A DNA stretch of 64,000 nucleotides from Adiantum capillus-veneris. Taxonomy: Eukaryota; Streptophyta; Polypodiopsida; Polypodiales; Pteridaceae. The notes below the pieces were generated by a model. The model was not told the DNA's origin and did not search any database. It saw only the letters and a list, made by a program, of their open reading frames with translations. The position numbers and the translations under genes were made by a program. Location of the stretch: assembly GCA_014529385.2 (NCBI GenBank), contig CM043958.1, forward strand, positions 152,365,293 through 152,429,292, in the 5' to 3' direction. This document shows positions 12,155 to 23,164 of the stretch, piece by piece. Positions within the stretch are counted from its first letter, which is position 1. Each line of letters starts with the position of its first letter.

Positions 12155-13622
12155 AGATTTTTGACAAACAAATGAGGTGGGAACATTTCCTTTTGCAATT
12201 TTATTTTCATATTGCTCACATTGCTGGCAAGCATAATCAAGTAGCCAATGCACTCTCAAGACGGCCGAGAGTGAATGCGGTTTCCATAGCAACTCACAAT
12301 GATCTATCTTCTATGATAAATGAGTATGCTACTGACCCCGACTTTAGAGACATAATTTCAGTCCTTGCATTGGGGAAGAAAGAAGAACCGTTCACCTTGC
12401 AGGATGGTTATCTTCTCCATGGAAATAGGCTATGTGTTACCCACTCTCTTTGTGACAAAGTCATGTATGAATCCCATGCTCCTCCCTATGCGGGGCATAG
12501 ATGCATTCAATCTAGTCTTTGAGGAGTAGAGACTTACTCCTATTGGCCTACCATAAAAGTAGACATACAAGAGTATGTTTCAAAATGTGTGGTATGCCAA
12601 AAAAACCAAGTATGATAGAGGGAAACAACCTCGATTACCCCAGCCATTGCCAATCCCTAATTCACCATGGGAGAGTATATACATGGATTTAATCTTTGGA
12701 TTACCCAAGTCTATCCATGGAATATGGGATATGGACAATAGTCGACAGATTTAGCAAGCAAGCACACTTTATTTCTGTCAAAAAGACTATTAAGGCACAC
12801 CTAATGGCAACTCTCTTCATATCTCAGATTGTCAAACACCATGGATTGCCAATATCCATTGTGTCAAATAGAGATCCTAGAATGACCAGTAATTTTTGGA
12901 AAGATGTCTTTGAAAATCTAGATACAAGATTGAATTTCTCTTCGGCCGATCATTCACAAATCGATGGCCAAAGTGAGATAGCCAATCTTACGATACTCAA
13001 TCTACTAAAGACTTACGTTACAGAAGTAGATCAATGCTCACAATGCAAAAAGTACTTATACCTTGTAGAGTATGCGGACAATAATACTCTCCATACTACG
13101 ATGAGAAAGGCACCTTCTAAGACCATAGAGGGAAGACCTAAAAGTCCCTTGCTACTTAAAGCACATGGAAAGAACTTCGTTGCCCATGAGTATAGTCGTG
13201 ACCTACAAGAATCTTTCCAAAAGATTAAGGAGGCTATATCCATCTCTCAACAAAGGCAAAAAGCTACCGCTGACAAGCACAGAAGGGCTTTAACATTCAA
13301 AGACAATGATTGGGTCTTACTTAAGTTTCCCAAGGCTCGATTGAGGCAAACGACGGGTAAAAATCCTATGGGCCATCAAAAGTATTATGCTTAAATAGCA
13401 AAAAGATACTATGGTCCTTTTCAACTCTTGAATCCAATCAATGACATGGCTTATCAACTCAAGTTGCCCAACCATTGGCTCATACACAATGCTTTTCATG
13501 TGAGCCTACTTAAGCCCTACAAAGGAGAGCCACCAAGAGAACTAATTATTGAAGACCCTCCAAAAATCAAAGACCAAGAAGACGTGCTACAACCCAAAGC
13601 TATTCTTCGGAATGAAGTTTGA
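12155..13622 (+). pseudogene. chromovirus C RNase H end, integrase and chromodomain start
   Basis: It begins at the end of RNase H (DKQMRWEHFLLQFYFHIAH, then NALSRRP). Next comes the zinc-binding region HAPPYAGHR with CVVCQ, then the integrase core with YTWI/MDL, SNRDPRMTSNFW and DGQSEIAN, which contain the D, D and E positions of the catalytic triad. The C-terminal part has YYGPFQLLNPIN and IHNAFHVSLLKPYKG, typical of Ty3/gypsy integrase, followed by the beginning of a chromodomain linker (VLQPKAILRNEV) that stops at 13622. Frames break at 12522, near 12600-12700 and at 13394. The first part of the plus-strand ORF from 12073 is antisense protease, so the true homology starts at about 12155. 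Confidence 0.87.
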
Positions 13623-13886
13623 TTGCAAAGACTAGTGGAGAGAGTCTAACATTGCTTGGTTGATTATGGTTCCTATTGAGCTTGCTCGTAGCTCAATAAT
13701 GGTTAAGTTAAAGACAAGCCCCGAGAGATTCCATTATTACGACTATAGTTCCCCTCGAACTAAGCTTATCCTTCTCAATCAAGATAATAGATCCTTGTCC
13801 CACTTACCTTATTGCAATGAATAAGTCCAACCTTTCATGGACAACTTAAGGACCTCTCTTCTTAAGCAAGAAAAGAGAAACCAATA
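13623..13886 (-). other. chromovirus C untranslated leader
   Basis: Read on the minus strand, 13625-13700 closely matches 28068-28142 of element A, including ACCATAATCAACC and TTTGCAATCAA. This marks both as the leader between primer site and gag of the same family. The match ends exactly where the inverted chromodomain sequence begins. Confidence 0.75.
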
Positions 13887-13898
13887 GCTCTAGTACCA
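13887..13898 (-). promoter_or_regulatory. primer-binding site, chromovirus C
   Basis: The minus strand reads TGGTACTAGAGC, 10 of 12 bases matching the initiator-methionine tRNA primer site TGGTATCAGAGC. It lies one base inside the LTR edge, as expected. Confidence 0.75.
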
Positions 13899-13899
13899 A

Positions 13900-14494
13900 T
13901 GTAATGGAAATGGCCTATGAACTTTGAGAATAGTGGAATTAAAAGAATTAGAGCGAGCATCTTCATGAGACTACTTTGAGAACATAGAGGGTGAATGTAT
14001 TTAGCGGTAGCAACATAACCATTATACTTAATTAACTTGGCATGAACGATACTTTTGTAAGAGAGAGAATTAGAGAACATGACAACAGTTGACGAGCGGA
14101 TTTATGTGGAGCCGCGGTCCCCCCTCCTATAGGCTTTGTATTATAGATTCTCCCATCAAGAGAGACTTGGTACAATATAATCTTTGCGTTCCTTGTGACC
14201 TAGGTGATGCAATGAATATGGAAAGCTCCATGCATCACGAGCATAACATAAACTTTGTGAAAGCATTAACCATCCCCGGCCTAAGTCCCAAGGCCTCAAA
14301 CACCTTCAAAGGTGGAGAGAGCTAGCGGGGAATGAGGGTAGGGAAGAGGAAGAAGAAACATTCATATGAGAAAGAAATCGTTCCTCACTTATCATCATTC
14401 TTCTTGCTTAGCATATCATAATAGCATGTAGGATCTCAACTTCTCAACAAGTTTGGAGAAGGAGATGGAGATCTTGCTCTTTGCATCTCACACA

Positions 14495-14578
<84 letters not shown>

Positions 14579-15430
14579 GTGTGTGTGTGTGTGTGTGTTG
14601 GGGGGGGGGGGGGGGAAGAGTATACCCCCCAAGCTAGCCCCTAGCTTCCTTGGCCGATCCCCCTTTGTAGCTCATGAGATAATTTGATTGGACCCCTACA
14701 AGCTTACCCAATCACACGCTTTAGTTAAATCAAGAAACCATTCTAGCCTTTGGGACAAGTGTCCCCATTTCCCCTTTGAGAGAGATGACTTGATAAATGC
14801 ATAAAGAATTAATTAAATTAGCAAAATTATCATTGGACTCCTTGAGAGGCCAACCAATAGGCTTTAGGCACACCATGAGGGCAACATGGAGAGGAGCTTG
14901 ACAAGTGTCCTTGTTGCTTCTTTAGACGAAGCTTGCCTTGTGTGAGGGTGTGTGTGTTCTCTCTCATGCTCCTACAATGAGGGATTTCCCCCCTTGAGTA
15001 GAGATCTTGTTGACTTTTGGGAACACCTTGAGCCCCTCAAGCACCTTAGTCATGGATCACCTTAGCACCTTAGTCATTAAGAACCTCAAGCACCTTAGTC
15101 AGCAAGCACGACAAGAACCTCAAGCTTGGGCCGGGTTCCCACCTCAAGCACAACCCTAGCTTGCCTAAGGTCAAATGAATTTTAACACTAACCTTTGGAG
15201 GTCTTTAATGAAGCTAACCCTAAGGTCTTTAAGCTCCATTAGCTACCCTTGGTCTTTGAAATACCATCTTTCATTTGGACCCCTTTAACCTTGGCCCTGT
15301 GTTGAGATAGATCTATAAGCACATTTCTAAATTCTAACCCTTGTTCCCCTTCATTCTCCCACATTAAATGATTAGTTTAATACGAGAAAATCATTTGGGT
15401 TGGTTAGATATTATATTTTATGATATAATC
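13900..15430 (-). mobile_element. chromovirus LTR, copy R1 (5' LTR of element C)
   Basis: This ~1.5-kb block recurs inverted at 23165-24760 (R2) and in the same direction at 34151-35650 (R3). Its inner edge, TGTAATGG on the plus strand, abuts a primer site, which makes it the 5' LTR of a minus-strand element. The outer edge is placed by where R1, R2 and R3 stop matching (about 15420). A microsatellite sits inside it. Confidence 0.78.
14496..14615. repeat. compound (GT)n(GA)n(GT)n(G)n microsatellite
   Basis: GT about 42 bp, GA about 35 bp, GT about 24 bp, then a G run of about 16 bp. It lies inside LTR R1 and is absent or much shorter in R2 and R3. Confidence 0.96.
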
Positions 15431-15579
15431 TCTATTGACTTTCTGCAGCGCACGGATGCTCGACATCTCTTGTGTGTGCTTGTGCAAAGTAGAAAGGTCA
15501 ATATCGGCATACCAATTGTAAGTTGTCTGGATTGCTTGTATTCTCAAGAAACTGCTGGCACATCAAGGAATCATTCATA

Positions 15580-15602
15580 GGGATATCAATGCTTGATATC
15601 CC
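15580..15602. repeat. perfect 10-bp hairpin
   Basis: GGGATATCAA and its exact reverse complement TTGATATCCC flank a 3-base loop. The hairpin lies 5 bp before the 188-bp tandem duplication. Confidence 0.9.
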
Positions 15603-15606
15603 TGCT

Positions 15607-15980
15607 ATTCTTGACACCGCAAAAAAAGTTGTAGTTGACACTACCTACAACTCACCAGGTTTCTCTTTCGGCTTCTTAGCTACTTATTCACCTGCATAGC
15701 TGAGTGTTACTTCATTGAAAGAACGAGGGGGCTTGCTTATTGTCTTGGAAAATGCTAACTTGACTTGCTGTTGGCAAGGCTTCCAGTAAGTGCCATTCTT
15801 GACACCGCAAAAAAAGTTGTAGTTGACACTACCTACAACTCACCAGGTTTCTCTTTCGGCTTCTTAGCTACTTATTCACCTGCATAGCTGAGTGTTACTT
15901 CATTGAAAGAACGAGGGGGCTTGCTTATTGTCTTGGAAAATGCTAACTTGACTTGCTGTTGGCAAGGCTTCTAGTAAGTG
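15607..15980. repeat. 188-bp tandem duplication
   Basis: The units 15607-15794 and 15795-15980 are nearly identical, each starting ATTCTTGACACCGC; one clear difference is CCAG versus CTAG near the end. The duplication is recent compared with its surroundings. Confidence 0.96.
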
Positions 15981-16352
15981 TAGTTGTGTTCCTTTTCCTC
16001 ATTGGTGGGGTCAACACTTGCACTTTCAAATTTTCATCTATCTTTCTTGCCATTTTATTGCTCGTAGTTAGGACAATGGCTTGCTTGGTGATCTTAGAGT
16101 CCGATACATTGAACTTTTGTTTGCCTTTTCCTTTGGGGTCTGTTGGTGCCAATTGCTCTGCACCATTCTTTAACTTCTTAAGGGGCTCTGTAAAGCTGCC
16201 ACATTCATTCACATTTATCTCATTGATAAGCAATAATACTATGAGAATCTAATTGAGCCGATGTCTTTTTCACATCATGGCATTTTTTGTTGAGGGTCCC
16301 CATTTTAAAAATACTTATAGCAAGTGCGTTCAAGAGGTATTTATAAAATTAT

Positions 16353-16402
<50 letters not shown>

Positions 16403-17499
16403 TCACCATGAATTAAAATTATTATACACACACACACACACAATCCACCATGAATTAAAATATCCCTTTTCTTTCATTTTTAGAATTTTCATTTTGTAAC
16501 CCCTCTTGTACATGTAATTCTGTAACATTGAAATATGAAAACCCCCTTCGAGTGAACTCCTCGTGCTATATTTACATATTTTGAGGTGAACCCTTGGGGC
16601 TTTTTGTAAAACTTTATAAAGCTAGATCTTTGGATGGACAATCTTAGCTCATGCTACAAGTTGTTTTTCTTTGATCTTGTCACAAGTACCAACACTCTTT
16701 GGCCATCTTGAATTCTTTGAGATGCATCCAGATGTACTACAAAGTACACTTAAAGTGAAGCTTGATATCATCTATATTACCATTCTAAACATATAACTCT
16801 CCTTGTTGCTCTTTGAGAGGGTACTTCCACTATGATTGATGCTCTTGTCTTTGGAAATTTTGTTTCTTGTAGATGCCGTCTAATGGAAGGTTGATATGTT
16901 TGGCCACATACTTAGGGGTGATGAAAATATTCTTTGAGCATGCTACATGTGTCATCTACTACATCGATGATCTCTTGAAGATTTTTGCATGCTTCTCGTT
17001 GATGGAAGGGAATATTGTGATTCTCAATGAGGGGAGTGCACGCGAGCCAGCTAAGGTGGGAATCATTAAAAATCCATTAAAGGAGTAGCTTTGAGCCATG
17101 TGATCACCATATTGATTGTGAGAAAGCAAACATAGAAAAGAAAAGAGTAGAAAACTATGTGTGTGGAGGAAGCGTGTATAAAAAGAGTAGCAAAAATTTA
17201 ATCTGTGAGGAGTTAATTTTTTCTATTATAGCCACATGGAAATTCTTCATCCAATTGAATTACACTTTCAAATCTGCTAATGAATTACACCAGAGCCTTT
17301 GGTGATCATGAAAGTTAATGTTGCTATTTATTGTGCATCCAGAGCGGGTGATTTAAGGCATTGGAAAAATCCAGGAAAACCTTCAATGAACAAGAAACAA
17401 TTCCAACATTGGTATGCTCATGTGACAATGTAGAAAAGGTGAAATTAGGTTGACAACTATAGCAGGCTTGACATCGACATCAATCATCTGAAGCATGTT
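15981..17499. other. unassigned stretch in a retroelement graveyard
   Basis: No recognised domain. A minus-strand frame (15943-16233, 96 residues, Lys-rich) could be a piece of the extra ORF of the Tat-type elements, but I cannot show it. CA microsatellites lie at 16357-16396 and 16425-16441 inside a short direct repeat (ATTATACACAC to CACCATGAATTAAAA). Confidence 0.4.
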
Positions 17500-18370
17500 G
17501 ATGTGATACAACCTCAATCTGTATCCACTCATCTACTTTTTTTAGCATTCATGATTGAGTTTCCAAAGCATGAATATTCCATCATCAAAAACTTTATGCA
17601 CCAAGTAAGGACAAATCAACCTCAGCACTAGTTCCCCTGGCATCTCCGGCTCTTGTGTTAAACGCCAACAAACAACAAAGCTCCTTCCTCAAAGGCTCCA
17701 AATGTGGAACTCTAATGAAAAATATTTTTCCTTCACATCTACACTATGTCACTCTGTTTGAGCATGGCGCCAATCCTCTTCAAGTTGCAAAAGATTCTCA
17801 ACCCACTCTTTGTTAGATTGCTCCATTGACAATTTCTTCTACACTTCTATATGCATAATCGGCACAAGGAACTCCATTGAAATGAAAAATTCAGCACCAT
17901 AAACCATTTTGGAAGTGGTAAAGTGAGTGCTATTGTATGTGGTTCAAAAACCCCAAAGTGCCAAGTGCAATATTTGTCCCCAGTCTGTCCTATTTTTCTC
18001 TACAATCTTCTTTAAGATGTTTTGTAAGATTTTATTTGTGAACTTGGCTTGTCCATTGGCTGAAGGATAATAATTGTTGATTTCTTATGCACAATCAAAT
18101 GACTTTTGACTAACTCATACACCACTTTCTTTAAAACCTTGGTTTCTTTGCCATTAAATTTCTCTAAAGGACACCCAAGCCATGTGATGATACTCACATA
18201 CAAAAGCTTTGTTTAGTCTTAGTGCTTTTGCTTCTACCCACTTCATGTAGTAATCAATGGTGGCTACCATAAAATATGCATTCCCGATAGGCCATGCTGT
18301 CGGCTTGAAAGGGCCATAATCTCTATTTCTCAAAAGGACCAAGTTGTAAAAAATGATCCTTGCCAAATTC
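17500..18370 (-). pseudogene. Tat/Athila-type integrase fragment
   Basis: On the minus strand, 18154-18366 reads GNAYFMVATIDYYMKWVEAKAL, the integrase core of Tat/Athila-type Ty3/gypsy elements (the plus-strand element at 56.9 kb has YILMATCYVTKWVEAKAL). Then 18012-18203 reads LGCPLEKFNGKETKVLKKVVYELVKSHLI in the place of the second catalytic block, where the expected SDRG is lost. Further pieces in shifted frames, MVYGAEFF and CPYLVHKVFDDGIFMLWKLN, are the integrase C-terminal region, ending about 17530. Multiple stops and frame changes show it is dead. Confidence 0.8.
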
Positions 18371-18779
18371 TATCCCCATTCTATGCTTCTTTGTTGGTTG
18401 CCCCATTCTCTAGCCCAAATCACATGTCTTCACATGCAAATTGGAATCTCAAAACAAAGTTGGTCACTAGAGGCTATAAGCACCTTACACGCTCTTGCTT
18501 CACTAGTAGCAAAATGTCCTCCTGCCCCAATGTCCTTATGTGATTTACAAAGCACGACTTCCTACTCATGACTGGGTACACACTACAAAATCATATCATC
18601 GGCACACCAATGATACAATTGAATGACAATCAATTCAAAATGCCAACTTTGGAGTTACATTCTTTTCCATTAGCCTTGATTGAAATACTCATGAAATAAT
18701 CAAGTGTGCAGAAAGATCAACGTGTCCTCCTGCCAATCATTGGCATGCATAGTCAAACAAATAGTGCAACATCTAGAAG

Positions 18780-19160
18780 ATCATCGTCTAGGTTGTCTCC
18801 TTGTACTCCATCTGGGAAATCTTGCTTATCTCAGCCTTGAGCTGAGATAAGTAGTTGATGTGTGTTGGTTTTTGGGTATGTGGACCATAGTAATTCAAAT
18901 TTAGTGAAGATAGGCATCGACCTTGCAAACTTTCCATCCAAATTTTTTCTTGAAACCAAGTACATAAGAGCAGAGTGGTCCACAAGGAATAAGAACTTGC
19001 TTCCTGATAGATAGTGTCAAAACTTAGTAACTAAATAGACCATGCCTAATGCTTCCATGTCAGTGATTGAATAGTTTCACTCTATTGGGCTTAATCTCCA
19101 AATAGCATAATCCAAAGGAGAAAGCTCTTATGTTTCATGAACAAAATTCAAAAAATTGGA
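18780..19160 (-). pseudogene. Tat/Athila-type RNase H fragment
   Basis: Minus-strand frames carry SITDMEALGMVYLVTKF (compare TTEREALGMVFSATKF at 56.1 kb) and VDHSALLYLV, the RNase H core and the bait for tethering to integrase. It lies upstream of the integrase piece in the right order and orientation. The DNA between them, 18371-18779, should hold the zinc-binding linker but is too worn to read. Confidence 0.75.
18825..18851. repeat. perfect 11-bp hairpin
   Basis: CTTATCTCAGC and its exact reverse complement GCTGAGATAAG surround a 5-base loop, inside the RNase H relic. Confidence 0.9.
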
Positions 19161-19860
19161 TGGGTTTGCTATGTAAGATGAATATGATGCACTTGTGAAG
19201 AAAATACTTGATCTTTATGTGACTTTCCTCCTGGTAAGAAATCCATTGGTACAAAGTGGGTTTATAAGCTAAAACATAAGCTGGATGACCTAGTATAAAT
19301 TGCTATAAGGCAAGGCTTGTTGCAAAAGCTTTTGCTCAACAAAGGGGCATTGATTATGATGTTTTTTTGCTCCCACTTGTTGTATGACCATCATTCATTT
19401 TACTTGTACGTTGGCAGCTTATTTTGGATGGGATGTACAAAAGTCAGACATTAAAATTGGTTTTCTTGAATGGTAACTTGTACGAGAAAGTGTATGTAAT
19501 GCAACCTTGTGGTTTTGTCAAGAAAGGACAAAATGTACATATATAATAAATCATTGTATGGTTTAAAACAGTCTTCTCATACATGATATGAGAAGATGTA
19601 TAATCATTTGATTGCATGTAGCTTTTGAAATTGTTGTGTATGTGCATGATTTACTAGTCACTAGTCCAAATGAGAGACATATTGCTAAAAGGCTGATTTG
19701 AATCCCACATTTGAGACATAAGATTGGGGTTTTGCATCATTATTTGAGCATTTAGTTTAGACTTTGTTATGAAGGTATTGTGTTATGTCTGACAAAGTAT
19801 GTGTAGCAAATATGGACTTGATGACTGCACTACTCTATTTGCCATCTCTTATTCATCACA
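19150..19860 (+). pseudogene. Ty1/copia reverse transcriptase relic
   Basis: In broken plus-strand frames the order of copia RT motifs can be read: EYDALVKK, a worn KSIGTKWVYKLKH, YKARLVAKAFAQQRGIDYD, a worn SFIRLVLALAAYFGWDV, FLNGNLYEKVYVMQPCGF, SLYGLKQ, then VVYVHDLLVTSPNERHIAK, where the catalytic YVDD is changed to YVHD. No frame stays open longer than about 40 codons, and gag, integrase and RNase H of the same element are absent. It lies between the minus-strand RNase H and LTR relics, so it is a separate insertion or a chimeric junction. Confidence 0.85.
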
Positions 19861-20905
19861 TCATTCCTAGGATGGTTTTGTTAGCATGTATATAATAGTG
19901 ATGTTTGTGAACACACTAAGGACCACCGGTGCACTTTTTTCCTTAGTTCACCCTCCCCCCCGGTGGTTTGTATATATGTCCATCACTCTAGGATTAGCTT
20001 ATCTTGTATTTTCACAGTTGGTAATACATTCTTTGTTGTGTGTCTTGAGCTTCTTCTCCATGTCCAAGCTATGTGAGTGTTCCTACAATCCTAACTCCAA
20101 CATACAAAGGCCCAAGATGGTGTGGACAGGAAAGAAGAAGCAGTAGCTAAGGGAACAACATAAGAACATAGAACCTAAAGCGTAGCTGCAACATAAATAA
20201 TGACCAAACCACATCATCAACAAGAACAATGGGTATGAAAGCCAAAAACTCACAAGTACATGCTCTCCATCGAGGAGAGAGCACTGCAATTGCAAATTTT
20301 TTTCTTTCAAACCAAAATAATCTATCACAAAGTCTCAACATTGAAAACCCTTGAGGAGTCAGCTCAAGACCCTTCTCTTACACAACATTATGTTTTGTTT
20401 GACATAAATAACTAGTATGGTAGAGCCAATCATATGCATAGACATAAGTTTTAGCCCATACACTCACTACTGGGTGGCTCACTATCATCCAAGAGGACTC
20501 CAACTAGGAGGGGGAGGTATTCTAAATGTGGACCCAAGTTAGGCAATGTTTTTTTAACTAAATTTCCATAGGGGCTAAAATCAAGCTTTGGTGGTATTAA
20601 AAAAGGACCAATTTTGATTCCACATGATCGATATTTTGACCACATAGCCTTTGGAATTCTGTAGGGAATCCATTGATTGAAATTTTTTAAAAAAAATCTA
20701 AAGCCAAATATAGACAAAAATAAAAGTGTGACCACATGTGTGAAAGAAACGTAAGGTGATAGGCTCATTATTGTTTGGAGTGTAGAGAATGTTTGAACTC
20801 GTGGGAGAGAGTAGAGTAGCACCATTTTCAAAAATGTCATGTCGAGCTTTTCTTGCAGTCCCTCTATGAAGGGTGGATTGCTTTGCTGATACAATGGGTA
20901 GAACT
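19861..20905. other. unassigned stretch
   Basis: A 147-residue minus-strand frame (20451-20894) starts just inside the primer-like site at 20.91 kb, but it has no recognisable domain and is probably non-coding leader. Nothing else is visible. Confidence 0.45.
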
Positions 20906-20906
20906 A

Positions 20907-20920
20907 TAGCTCTGATAGTG
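20907..20920 (-). promoter_or_regulatory. possible primer-binding site
   Basis: The minus strand reads CACTATCAGAGCTATAG across this site, with TATCAGAGC exactly as in the initiator-methionine tRNA primer site. It falls at the inner edge of the putative LTR to its right. Confidence 0.5.
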
Positions 20921-21316
20921 CTCTACCCCGATTGTGCTAGTTCTCTCTCTTCTAAAGGAGCTCACAATGCTATTCCATGAGGACCCCATTGCACAAGCCT
21001 GCTTCCAGAGCCTCACTTGGGTCCCAACCAAAACCAAAGGGCAAGGAAAGTGCCATGAAATCCCCTCAGAGTATGACACCGGCACCTACAATGGAGGTGG
21101 AGTATAAAAGCACCCCCAACACAAGGATACGTGCCAAGAAAACAGTGTCATTGGAATGTTCAGAGAGAAAATCTATTGACACTAGACTCAATGATACAAT
21201 AGATTGAGCCTCTAATTGACTGTCCCATTGTGTAGTTACTGCAATAATTGGCTCGGTATTTACCAATTTCATTGCTAGTCGGACTGTCTAAGTGGGGGTT
21301 GTTCCCATTGTCTACA
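20920..21316 (-). mobile_element. putative Tat-type LTR
   Basis: On the minus strand it starts TGTAGACAATGGGAACAA directly after a purine tract, like the LTR at 62070 (TGTAGACGGCGAAGAC after a purine tract). A TATA-like TTTTATACTCC lies inside. It ends at a primer-like site, so it could serve as the 3' LTR of the element to its right and the 5' LTR of the one to its left. I see no second copy to confirm the borders. Confidence 0.5.
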
Positions 21317-21336
21317 TTTCCTTCCCCCCTTTCTTT
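21317..21336 (-). promoter_or_regulatory. polypurine tract
   Basis: The minus strand reads AAAGAAAGGGGGGAAGGAAA immediately before TGTAGAC, the position of the plus-strand primer before a 3' LTR. The matching tract at 62052-62069 is AAGAAAGGAGGGAATGA. Confidence 0.7.
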
Positions 21337-21449
21337 GAATTTTGGAATATTTCCAAAGTTTTAGGTGTGCTACTAAAAATGACTAATATCCTAAGGGAAT
21401 GGATCTAAATCCATCCAATTTCCTTGTGGCTTGCTCCTTCTCAATAGCT

Positions 21450-23135
21450 CACAAGTTGGTTTGAGTGCATTTTACTTCTTGCTAGTTGAGGTAATGCCTC
21501 TCAACTCTCTGTGCTTGTGAATTGGCTTGCATATCTGAACAATGTTGATGTCATTGTATCCTTTTATCTAGAGCCTTTTTCCTTGTAGGTTTCCATGTGA
21601 CCTTGGGTGGAGCCTAAATGGTTAGTTGTTGCCCTCACCTTGAGCATTGCTACCAACATTCTCCTTTTGAATCAATTGATAAATTGCTTCTTGCACCATC
21701 TACTGCTTCTACTCAGCCATCATCTCCACTTAATAAGGCATTAAGGAATTTCGGGTCTTGGTATCATCATCATACACAGTTCTTCTACCTTAAGTTAGCC
21801 TAGCCCTGGGTAGCTTCTGATAGTTCATCTATAGTGAATTTTTGATTGGCCTCATTTAGAACATTTGTTCACGGTGCCCACTCTGCTTTGCTTTTGTCAT
21901 ACGATTCTCACAACTGATCTACGATCTTGATGTAACACTACTGGTCAGTTGGTTTGTTATATTGAGGGTATGGAGCAAGGGAAAATCTGGGAAGTTCGTC
22001 CTCCTTCACTGGCAATGTGTACATCAAGATTGGTGAATCAAGGAAAAATTCAATGAAATTATTAACAATTTGGTTTTTCTGTTACAATAGTTTTCTATAA
22101 AATTTGACAAGACAATACAAGCTTTTGAAATTCATCTCCTACTCTCTGAGTGTCATGCTTGTCTTAGACCGTTTGCTACTGGTTGCACTATTCTCCAGTA
22201 GTAGCTTCATCTTTTGATCCAAGGTCCCTTTAGAAATCTACATTTTGACTACTTTGATCTAAGTCTTGATATCCTTCATGCACTTGTATGTGGGCTTGTC
22301 TCCAAGTAGTATTTCAAAGAGCCCAATGCTTTGGAGATCAATGGTGGATGTCTCCTTGACATGTGGGTTGACCACAACATCATCATTGGTCAAAAACCAT
22401 TTTGGCACCCTGTCCAAAAATTGAATTAAAATTGGGTGTGGAGATAGCTGAGCATTGGTTTGGTCATGATAGTTAATCATCTACCACTGCTCCACCATCC
22501 TTCTAGCTCCAACATACAACATCTAGAAGTGCTCTAAATCAGAGTATGTTGTTTCATCATGTAGGAATTATTGAATCTGTGTTGACTTCTACTTCTTGAG
22601 TCTTTTGTTCAGTGTCAGCAGCTCAATGGAGTAGTTTGGAGATGTATCTAAACTTGAATCTAAATCTACAACAATTTCTTTGTCTTTGCTTATTCTCTGA
22701 ACCGCTAAGACATCTTGTTGTCAAGTAGACTACTACTACCTTGTTGGGTTTGATGTTGGGATTGATTAATTTGAGTATGATCCTTTTGCTTTGTTTGGAT
22801 ACCTAGTAGCCCCATTCCTCTTCTTCTCCTTGTCTAGTGTTGGTCTATGATCCGCCTACTGTTGAGCCTAATGGTGGAGGAGAAGGTGGAGAGTCATCAT
22901 CATCATTACCATTATCTCCTTTGTTGCAGGGACCCTCACCATCATCCTCATACTCATCTTCATACAAATCATCATTCTGGTCCTGATTCTTTATATAGTC
23001 CATTAGTGCGTCATTGACTAGAGTGGTTATGTACTTTTTGGTGTTATCCTCTATATTAAATTTGATAGACCCCACAAGGTTTTGCATGTCACTCAAGCTC
23101 AATGTCAAATCACCATCTGCATAGAAAATGTCCAC
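21450..23135 (-). pseudogene. extra-ORF relic of a Tat-type element
   Basis: The minus strand carries three blocks in the same order as the extra ORF at 59.9-61.2 kb. First comes a 96-residue frame (22845-23135) with NTKKYITTLVNDALMDYIKNQDQNDD and an acidic EDEYEDDGEG tail. Second is LDRVPKWFLTNDDVVVNPH through LLGDKPTYKCMKDI (22259-22480), which matches LERVPKWVLTSDNKLVDPH through LLGNIPTYTCVKDV at 60.6 kb. Third, in a shifted frame, is NFIEFFLDSPILMYTLP with ELPRFSLAPYPQ, which matches NFLEFVPDSPVLLYALP with ELPRFFLALYPQ at 60.95 kb. No enzymatic motif is visible. Its function is unknown; it sits where retroelements of the Tat group may carry additional ORFs. The N-terminal domain is missing at 23135, near the edge of LTR R2. 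Confidence 0.75.
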
Positions 23136-23164
23136 TAGAGATTGATAGATGTGTCATTAAGTAT

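Larger units (their letters stand above)
11198..15430. mobile_element. chromovirus C, internally rearranged Ty3/gypsy element
   Basis: Parts of one chromodomain-bearing Ty3/gypsy family lie in conflicting orientations. LTR, primer-binding site and leader (15430 to 13623) and PR-RT (12153 to 11198) read on the minus strand, while RNase H, integrase and chromodomain (12155-13622) read on the plus strand between them. Gag is missing. The sharp junctions at about 12154 and 13622 suggest an inversion or a template-switch product. All open frames are broken, so the element is dead. Confidence 0.8.

Noticed and set aside
12073-12160. Start of the 149-residue plus-strand frame at 12073 as a true protein start
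   Set aside because: The first 28 or so residues are antisense protease sequence; real RNase H homology starts only near 12155.
16873-17088. 71-residue plus-strand frame with YYIDDL as an RT active site
   Set aside because: The flanking residues do not match RT fingers or palm in any family, so the short motif is probably chance.
20451-20894. 147-residue minus-strand frame as a gene
   Set aside because: No domain, no family resemblance, and it lies in the expected untranslated leader just inside a primer-like site.
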